The translations under genes and the position numbers were made by a program. A stretch of 64,000 nt of DNA from Oscillospiraceae bacterium (GTDB lineage Bacteria; Bacillota; Clostridia; Oscillospirales; Oscillospiraceae), in contig AP025582.1 in assembly GCA_022846075.1 (NCBI GenBank), positions 2,666,001 to 2,730,000 on the forward strand. Direction: 5' to 3'. Shown one piece after another: positions 59,188 through 64,000 of this stretch; the first letter of the stretch is position 1; the number at the start of each line of letters is the position of its first letter. The notes under the pieces were generated by a model that made no database searches, was not told where the DNA came from, and saw only the letters and a program-made list of their open reading frames with translations.

Positions 59188-59691
59188 ATGACCATCCAGC
59201 CCATTGGAGCCGCCAGTGTGGCCCTCTACCTGACCCCCGCCGATCTCTCTGAATATGGCTTCACCCCCGCCGGGCTTACCCTGGAGCAGGCCCTCCTTCT
59301 CACCCGCTCCGCCTGCGCCGACGCGGGCATCGTCCTCAGCGGCTCGGTGGAGATTGAGGCCTATCCCGAGTGCTGCGGCGTCCTGGTCTTTGCCCGGGTC
59401 CGCCCCGACGGGGAGCAGTGGTTTACCTTCGACGACCTGGAGGCCCTGCTCCAGGCCGCCCTGGCCCTCCGCCACACCCCCGTGGACGGGGCGCTGTGGT
59501 GGTGGGAGGGCAAGTACTGGCTCTCCCTCCCCGTTCAGGCGGAGGCCGCCGCCGCCATCTGCTGCGAGTTCGGCACCCCCCAGAGCGCCGATCCCCTCCG
59601 CCCCGCCCGCCTGGACGAGGCGGGAAAGCCCATCTTCTCCCACAACGCCCTCTCCGCTCTTTTTTACCATTTTTTACGTCTGCGGTCTTGA
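59188..59691 (+). CDS. MecA-like adaptor protein
   Basis: 167 residues. ATG 59188 after AAAGGAGG. The N-terminus MTIQPIGAASVALYLTPADL, with SEYGFTPAGLTLEQALLLTR, recalls the substrate-binding part of MecA (family: I-x-x-x-D-I-x-x-R-G). The C-terminal half (WFTFDDLEALLQAALAL...ALWWWEGKYWLSL) fits the ClpC-binding alpha/beta fold. MecA hands substrates to ClpCP for degradation. Shorter than Bacillus MecA (218 aa), with the acidic linker reduced. Family placement is moderate. Confidence 0.5.
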   Translation: MTIQPIGAASVALYLTPADLSEYGFTPAGLTLEQALLLTRSACADAGIVLSGSVEIEAYPECCGVLVFARVRPDGEQWFTFDDLEALLQAALALRHTPVDGALWWWEGKYWLSLPVQAEAAAAICCEFGTPQSADPLRPARLDEAGKPIFSHNALSALFYHFLRLRS

Positions 59692-59697
59692 CAGTTA

Positions 59698-59706
59698 TGG
59701 TATAAT
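59698..59706 (+). promoter_or_regulatory. Extended -10 promoter of smpB
   Basis: TGG-TATAAT inside the small palindrome TGGTATAATACCA; a TTGACA lies seven bases upstream, too close to act as its -35. Confidence 0.5.
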
Positions 59707-59739
59707 ACCATTACTGGCCAAGTGGAGAGGAGGCGCCCA

Positions 59740-60207
59740 ATGGACCGAAAAGGAACCAAGCAGATCGCCAAAAATAGCAAGGCCTTTCACGACTATTTCG
59801 TGGAGGACCGCTTTGAGGCCGGCATGGTCCTGGCGGGCACCGAGGTCAAGTCCATCCGGCAGGGGGCTGTCAATCTCAAGGACAGCTTTTGCCAGGTGAA
59901 GGACGGGGAGCTGTGGCTCTACGGGCTGCACATCAGCCCTTATGAGAAGGGCAACATCTTCAACAAAGACCCCCGCCGTACCCGGAAGCTCCTCATGCAC
60001 CGCCGGGAGATCCTCCGTCTCCAGTCCTCCGTCCAGCGGGACGGCCTCACCCTGGTCCCCCTGTCCCTCTATTTCAAGGACGCCAAAGTCAAGGTGGAGC
60101 TGGGGCTGTGCAAGGGCAAAAAGCTCTACGACAAGCGGGCCACCGCCGCGGAGCGGGACTCCAAGCGGGACATCGACCGGGCCATGAAAGACCGGGGCCG
60201 CTATTGA
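59740..60207 (+). CDS. smpB: SsrA-binding protein SmpB
   Basis: 155 residues, the normal size. ATG 59740 follows GAGAGGAGG; an upstream ATG at 59722 has no site. Conserved parts: NSKAFHDYFVEDRFEAGMVL, GTEVKSIRQGAVNLKDSF, HISPYEKGNIFNKDPRRTRKLLMHRREI and a basic C-terminal tail (KRATAAERDSKRDIDRAMK) that mimics mRNA in the ribosome. Works with tmRNA encoded 0.8 kb downstream in rescue of stalled ribosomes. Confidence 0.97.
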   Translation: MDRKGTKQIAKNSKAFHDYFVEDRFEAGMVLAGTEVKSIRQGAVNLKDSFCQVKDGELWLYGLHISPYEKGNIFNKDPRRTRKLLMHRREILRLQSSVQRDGLTLVPLSLYFKDAKVKVELGLCKGKKLYDKRATAAERDSKRDIDRAMKDRGRY

Positions 60208-60298
60208 CCCACTTTTTCTTGAAAAAAAGTGGGCAAAGAGAACTTTTATACATTTATCTGAAATTGTCTGCCAAACAGCTTGAAAGGACGTGTTTCCC

Positions 60299-60820
60299 AT
60301 GGCTCAGAATCCCATCGTCACCTTCGAGATGGAAAACGGCGCCAAGATGACCGCCGAGCTCTATCCCGAGATCGCCCCCAACACCGTCAACAACTTTATC
60401 TCCCTGGTCAAGGCCGGTTTTTACGACGGGCTCATCTTCCACCGCTGCATCCCCGGCTTCATGATCCAGGGCGGCGACCCCAACGGCACCGGCACCGGCG
60501 GCCCGGGCTACGAGATCCCCGGTGAGTTCACCGCCAACGGCTTCCAAAACGACCTCAAGCACGACAAGGGCGTTCTCTCCATGGCCCGGACCAATGATCC
60601 CGACTCCGCCGGCAGCCAGTTTTTCATTATGGTGGAGAAGGCCCCCCATCTGGACGGCCAGTACGCCGCCTTTGGCAAGATCATCGAGGGTATCGAGACC
60701 GCCGACGCCATCGTCAGCGCCCCCACCGACTGGAACGACAAGCCCAAGACCCCCCAGAAGCTGAAGGCGGTCACGGTGGACACCTTCGGCGTGGATTACC
60801 CCGCGCCGAAAAAATCCTGA
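60299..60820 (+). CDS. Peptidyl-prolyl cis-trans isomerase, cyclophilin type
   Basis: 173 residues. ATG 60299 (MAQNPIVTFEMENGAKMTAE) preferred over GTG 60290, which touches the AAAGGA site. Active-site blocks FHRCIPGFMIQGGDP, the segment ANGFQNDLKHDKGVLSMAR and SQFFIMVEKAPHLDGQYAAFG are intact, including Arg, Phe, Met, Gln of the family. No signal peptide, so cytosolic. Speeds proline isomerisation in folding. Confidence 0.95.
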   Translation: MAQNPIVTFEMENGAKMTAELYPEIAPNTVNNFISLVKAGFYDGLIFHRCIPGFMIQGGDPNGTGTGGPGYEIPGEFTANGFQNDLKHDKGVLSMARTNDPDSAGSQFFIMVEKAPHLDGQYAAFGKIIEGIETADAIVSAPTDWNDKPKTPQKLKAVTVDTFGVDYPAPKKS

Positions 60821-61018
60821 CAAAGCAACTTACCTCCGGCTCCCCCAGCAGGGGGCCGTCTCATCCCTGAGGGGCTCTCCGGCCCTCATCCCTCGTCTCC
60901 TTCGTCTTTTCCCCCCACAAAAGCGGCCTGCCGCTTTTGTGGGGAGAGAAGGCGCAACGGAGAGAGCGAGCTTTCGGGCTTTGCCCGGAAGCGAACGATG
61001 CGCAGTTTGCGCCGACGA
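60821..61018. other. Intergenic region with a 15-bp perfect hairpin before tmRNA
   Basis: CCCCACAAAAGCGGC (60913-60927), CT, and its exact reverse complement (60930-60944). No T-run on either side, so not a usual terminator. A second GC-rich pair (CCCCCAGCAGGGGG) lies near 60845. No gene or clear promoter seen. Confidence 0.6.
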
Positions 61019-61365
61019 GGGGGCGTACTGGTTTCGACGGGGGTGTGGAAGTGGGAACAGCGGGCGGATGCGCCTAACATCCTTAAAATGGGCAAAAAAC
61101 AATTAAACGCCAACAATAACGTTGAGCTCGTCGCGGCTTAAGCCGTGACCGTCCCGCCCGGAGGGGCCACGATCCGGGACGGGGCGTCGTGCAGTGGCGA
61201 ACGTGAGTACGCAAAGCTTTGAGCGTGCCATGCATCATGAAGCTACCAAGCCTTTGAGTGTGTCAGCCCACGCCTGGGTAAGGGAATGTAAATGACTGTC
61301 TGCGCCCGGAGAAATTCCCATGAAAACGCTTTCGGACAGGGGTTCGACTCCCCTCGCCTCCACCA
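61019..61365 (+). ncRNA. ssrA: Transfer-messenger RNA (ssrA)
   Basis: 5' GGGGGCG pairs with 3' CGCCUCC to make the acceptor stem, with encoded ACCA at 61362-61365. The 5' UACUGGUUUCGACGGGGG and 3' GGACAGGGGUUCGACUCCCCU (T arm) are typical. The tag frame starts at GCC 61109 and ends TAA 61141, giving A-NNNVELVAA. About 347 nt, normal length. Works with SmpB to release stalled ribosomes and tag the product for proteolysis. The 3' end is abutted by a decayed recombinase, consistent with use as an integration site. Confidence 0.95.
61109..61141 (+). other. tmRNA proteolysis tag reading frame
   Basis: Codons GCC AAC AAT AAC GTT GAG CTC GTC GCG GCT TAA encode ANNNVELVAA. The Ala-Ala end fits recognition by Clp proteases. 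Confidence 0.8.
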
Positions 61366-61372
61366 GCTGACC

Positions 61373-61839
61373 CTTAAGTGAACTCACTTCCTTAAGGTCA
61401 ACATCAAAATGACCGTCTTGTGTATTACGCAGGACGGTCATTTTGTCGTCATAAAGTCAGATTTTGTTGACAAGCATATCCACCAATCCCTGCCGATGTT
61501 TTGGGTCATTGATATCCCCTTTGCGGAACCGGTTTAAGAAAAGTGGATATCTTTCATGCTGGACACAGGGTGTTGCACCGTTTCCAAAAGCAGTTGTGTA
61601 GAAAGCTCGACCTGCTCCTTTTTCTTCTGAGTAATCCGTTTAGCGATAATATTAACTGCCTGTCCACTCTCCAGAGCCTTCAGCAGATTGTCCATGGCCT
61701 TCTTATTTTCGGCGATGTGCTTTTGAAGCCGTTTGGCGTTACCGTTGTTGCTCTCCTTTTCACAGAGGTCCACCACTTCTTTGACAATCGTATTGATAAT
61801 TTCTTGGGTGAGAAAATCCCGGAGTCTGTGGATTACCAC
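61373..61839 (-). pseudogene. C-terminal remnant of a large serine recombinase at ssrA
   Basis: The 5' part (61839-61534) reads IINTIVKEVVDLCEKE and a coiled-coil region (LQKHIAENKKAMDNLLKAL, then RITQKKKEQVELST), as in the C-terminal half of large serine recombinases. At the TTTTCTTAA near 61537 the frame breaks; in the next frame FLNRFRKGDINDPKHRQGLV, DMLVNKI, stop, LYDDKMTVLRN continues the same domain. So there is one frameshift and one in-frame TGA, and the catalytic N-terminus is missing. It ends beside the tmRNA 3' end, the likely old attachment site. Confidence 0.7.
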
Positions 61840-61856
61840 TAATCCTTAAAAGCCAT

Positions 61857-61896
61857 AAAAAAACCATGCTACCCCAATCGGGCAACATGGTCTTTT
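61857..61896 (-). terminator. Terminator of the glycosylase/DUF6508 gene
   Basis: ACCATGTTGCCC...GGGGTAGCATGGT read on the minus strand, followed by T7. Confidence 0.8.
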
Positions 61897-61906
61897 TGCT
61901 TGATGT

Positions 61907-62899
61907 TTACGGATCTAAAAGGGTTTCTATTCGTTTTAGCAGGGCCAGAAATGTACCCTCTTTTATTGCTCGCCCCCATAGTCCATCACAGAAACGTTCC
62001 TGGCGAATATAGCAGGTCAAAATGGCTCTTACCAGTTTGAAATCAGCAGAATCAATTTTCTTTGTAAGTCCATTGTTCATTTCAAGCCCATATTCCTCTA
62101 ATGTTTCTCCATAACTAAAATCCATAAGGTCACTGTTGGAAACATCATCTATAAAGTTTAGAAACTGAGTTTCATAGACAGGAAACGGCATGGAAAATGC
62201 ACCACTTTTCAGTTTTCTACTTCCTTCCCAGCGACAGGCGGTTTCCGCATGAACCGTTTCAAAGTAAGATATGTAATCACGAATTTTCTCCATCTCCATA
62301 TCAACCCCCCCTTCATGTAAAGATATTATATCACATGGGGGTGTCCCCTTCCATGCCAACCTCGGTCCGTTTCCAAGTTGTGGAATAGCGCAAGATAAGG
62401 CTGCCCGCCATTCCTTTGCTTTCGCTTCCGTGCTTTTCCTGTTTTGGCCGCTTGGTGAGGATACACAAATATAGGGGACGGCGGCGTTCTTGAAAAATCG
62501 CTTAAAACATTTATAAGCATCGTTGCTATGAAATACCAGCAATTTTATATTGGGATATCGAGATAGGAACAGAGGGAGATTATTCGGCACTTCATCGGAT
62601 ATGTCTTTGTCATTAGAGGTTTTACGCACAGCAGAAGCCAGTACATCCCAAAGCGCGATATGATATTTCTCCAGCAGTCTTTTCTTCCCACGGTCCGTTT
62701 TATCTATCTTTTCTCCACACGCCATGAATAATATGTCCCAAAATTTATTGGAGGGGTCGGCATAGTATTTGCCATAGGTCAGCGACCTTCTGCCGGGAAG
62801 CGTTCCCAAAATAAGAACAACCGAATTTTGGTCGATGCTTGCGGGTAAACCTTCGATTCGATTTTTTGACAGGCTACCGTCCATGTTCATACCCTCCAT
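61907..62899 (-). CDS. DNA-deoxyinosine/uracil glycosylase-like protein fused to a DUF6508-like domain
   Basis: 330 residues. Residues about 20-180 look like a Mug/hypoxanthine-DNA glycosylase: VLILGTLPGRRSLTYGKYYA, NKFWDILF, and late CVSSPSG. Residues about 205-330 (MEMEKIRDYISYFETV... RQERFCDGLWGRAIKEG) look like DUF6508. The joining stretch GNGPRLAWKGTPPCDIISLH is not domain-like and spans a TATAAT and a GAAGGGGGGG ribosome site before an internal ATG at 62302. So it may be two genes joined by a lost stop. AT-richer than the rest of the window, suggesting recent gain. Start ATG 62899 is uncertain; 62890 or 62884 are possible. Confidence 0.6.
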   Translation of the reverse strand: MEGMNMDGSLSKNRIEGLPASIDQNSVVLILGTLPGRRSLTYGKYYADPSNKFWDILFMACGEKIDKTDRGKKRLLEKYHIALWDVLASAVRKTSNDKDISDEVPNNLPLFLSRYPNIKLLVFHSNDAYKCFKRFFKNAAVPYICVSSPSGQNRKSTEAKAKEWRAALSCAIPQLGNGPRLAWKGTPPCDIISLHEGGVDMEMEKIRDYISYFETVHAETACRWEGSRKLKSGAFSMPFPVYETQFLNFIDDVSNSDLMDFSYGETLEEYGLEMNNGLTKKIDSADFKLVRAILTCYIRQERFCDGLWGRAIKEGTFLALLKRIETLLDP

Positions 62900-62986
62900 T
62901 AGACTATGTGTAGCTTAATGGTATCACGTATAGTTTACAAAAACAAATAAAATCCCTTACCCTAAGTTCGTAAGGGAGGATAACCT

Positions 62987-63118
62987 ATGAACACAACAAT
63001 GACTGTACGCAACCGGATATTGCAGCTATGCCACGAGCGGGAGATAACAATAAATGGTTTAGCCACAATATCCAGTTTACCCCCTTGTCCACCAAGAAGA
63101 AGGAATTTTGTCAACTGA
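62987..63118 (+). pseudogene. Truncated small helix-turn-helix regulator
   Basis: ATG 62987 after AAGGGAGG. The 43 residues MNTTMTVRNRILQLCHERE then ITINGLATISSLPP match the start of small XRE/Cro-type proteins, but the DNA-recognition helix and the remaining 25-30 residues are lost: the frame runs into a terminator stem and stops. The ribosome site sits in a short hairpin (TCCCTTAC/GTAAGGGA, 62953-62977). Confidence 0.65.
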
Positions 63119-63135
63119 CAAAATTCCTTCTTTTT
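63097..63135. terminator. Terminator after the truncated HTH gene
   Basis: AAGAAGGAATTTTGTC, loop AACT, GACAAAATTCCTTCTT, then TTT: a 16-bp perfect stem. Confidence 0.85.
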
Positions 63136-63255
63136 GCTCCCGTGCCGCTCTGCTCCGAAATTTACACCTGGTTTCCAGCAAGGGTCCTAATGAATCCCGC
63201 GTCACTTTTAGCAATATAGACCAAAAGCTGGGACAGAATAGATATGCCCCCACGT

Positions 63256-63284
63256 TTGTATTGGCCTGGCTTTTTTGCTATGAT
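63256..63284 (+). promoter_or_regulatory. Promoter of the XRE-family gene, inside a direct repeat
   Basis: TTGTAT (63256-63261), 17-base spacer, TATGAT (63279-63284). The 13-mer TTGTATTGGCCTG covering the -35 is repeated at 63300-63312, 44 bases on: a candidate operator for autoregulation. Confidence 0.5.
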
Positions 63285-63425
63285 GTGAACATAGGTTATT
63301 TGTATTGGCCTGCAATCCGCCAAAACAAATGCCCCGCAACTTATAGTTGCGAAACTTCCATGTTCATTTGGTGGAGTCCGGCCTCAAAAATTGTTATGCT
63401 GCAGCCATGGAAGGAGATGAGCGCT

Positions 63426-63977
63426 ATGACATTCGGGGAAAAGCTCCAACTGCTGCGGAAGCGGCAGGGTTTATCCCAGGAAAAGCTGGCGGAACAACTG
63501 GACGTATCCCGGCAGGCCATTTCCAAGTGGGAGCTGGGAGAGTCTCTCCCCGATACCGAAAACGTGGTCCAGCTCGGCAAGTTGTTTGACGTCTCAATCG
63601 ACTATTTATTAAAGGACGAGATCCTGCGGGAAGACGGGATTCCTGCGGCGCAAAACAACACGGCCGGCTCACAGCGTAAATTCCGCTCCAATATACAGCT
63701 TGTGATCGGCATCCTATGTACCGCCATCGGCTGTATTGGAAATATTGCGCTGATGGTTCTGTCCACCATGATAGAAGTCCATGTAACCAAAACGCGGATC
63801 CTGCCTGACGGCTCCGTTCAATCCTATGGCGGCGGAGACGTGCTTGGATATGACTTTGGGACGTTCATCAGCGAGTATCGGCTGCAGGCACTATTGGTGA
63901 TCTTTATTCTTCTCGTGATCGGCGGCATCGTGGCCATATGGATATCCCGCATGAGCTCAGACCGACAGCCCCTTTGA
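63426..63977 (+). CDS. XRE-family transcriptional regulator with two membrane helices
   Basis: 183 residues. ATG 63426 lies nine bases after AAGGAG; an ATG at 63417 touches the site. Helix-turn-helix at about 1-60: MTFGEKLQLLRKRQGLSQEK with the classic DVSRQAISKWELGESLPD. Two hydrophobic segments follow: about 95-120 (NIQLVIGILCTAIGCIGNIA) and about 158-178 (LLVIFILLVIGGIVAIWI), with an extracellular loop of about 40 residues. This form is common in Clostridia, where the gene often neighbours a transporter or toxin; here the window ends. Confidence 0.85.
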   Translation: MTFGEKLQLLRKRQGLSQEKLAEQLDVSRQAISKWELGESLPDTENVVQLGKLFDVSIDYLLKDEILREDGIPAAQNNTAGSQRKFRSNIQLVIGILCTAIGCIGNIALMVLSTMIEVHVTKTRILPDGSVQSYGGGDVLGYDFGTFISEYRLQALLVIFILLVIGGIVAIWISRMSSDRQPL

Positions 63978-64000
63978 TCCATCACCCAGGCCGGCAAATA

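Noticed and set aside
60913-60944. Terminator of the cyclophilin gene
   Set aside because: The stem is perfect but no T-run follows on either strand; kept only as an unexplained hairpin.
61235-61441. Separate small minus-strand gene over the tmRNA 3' end
   Set aside because: It is the last segment of the decayed recombinase frame running into ssrA; the upstream codons are in frame with the recombinase C-terminus after a TGA.
63108-63425. N-terminal extension of the XRE regulator (106 more residues)
   Set aside because: It would begin inside a terminator stem and cover the promoter; the helix-turn-helix starts normally at 63426 with its own ribosome site.

Overview
The window looks like a chromosomal segment of a GC-rich, strictly anaerobic Clostridia member, most likely Oscillospiraceae (Flavonifractor/Lawsonibacter/Intestinimonas-like). 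Evidence: a walRKHI/murA/walJ/rlmH core, AGGAGG-type ribosome binding sites, short GC-rich intrinsic terminators, tmRNA-smpB, and many secreted proteins with S-layer homology (SLH) domains. Family names come from recognised motifs and gene order; no database search was run.

Layout. (1) 1-269: 3' end of a 2-hydroxyacid dehydrogenase gene; 347-841: a small secreted SLH-like protein. (2) 851-13708, minus strand: a compact phage-type structural operon with terminase, portal, protease, capsid, connectors, contractile tail and baseplate. It has no visible integrase, repressor, replication or lysis genes, no long tape-measure gene and no tail-fibre gene in cis. (3) 13780-59000: seven large SLH proteins (963-1173 aa, here SLH-1 to SLH-7). 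Each is convergent with a small gene (118-137 aa, here fibre-a to fibre-g) whose product looks like a miniature phage tail fibre. The two stop codons of a pair are about 70-85 bp apart, with one shared terminator between them. Six SLH genes carry a near-identical upstream cassette of 250-285 bp: paired GTCTACC/GTCAACC boxes, a promoter-like element, a terminator-like hairpin, an 8-bp-arm palindrome and a structured leader. SLH-3 keeps only the proximal part and has its own strong promoter.

(4) Housekeeping genes lie among the cassettes: pgcA-type phosphohexomutase, a small DUF2007-like protein, rlmH, walJ and murA at 17.5-22.2 kb, and NUDIX-walR-walK-walH-walI at 49.8-55.1 kb, all on the minus strand. 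The layout suggests a once contiguous walRKHI-murA-walJ-rlmH locus split by about 27.6 kb of S-layer cassettes plus a MacA/LolD/MacB-like transporter with its own SLH protein (31.0-37.4 kb). (5) 59.1-61.4 kb: MecA-like protein, smpB, cyclophilin and tmRNA (ssrA). (6) 61.37 kb to the end: AT-richer accessory DNA, with a decayed serine recombinase abutting the ssrA 3' end, a DNA-glycosylase/DUF6508 fusion ORF, a truncated HTH gene and a membrane-anchored XRE regulator.

Main interpretation. Seen: the S-layer-like and tail-fibre-like genes are strictly paired, the phage structural operon starts beside one cassette and the wal operon beside another. Inferred: the locus may be a surface-variation system in which S-layer paralogues, phage-fibre-derived proteins and a domesticated phage-like particle are co-inherited, possibly under an OmpR-family regulator such as WalR. 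The weakest point is function: the fibre-like proteins have no signal peptide and no demonstrated link to the phage particle.
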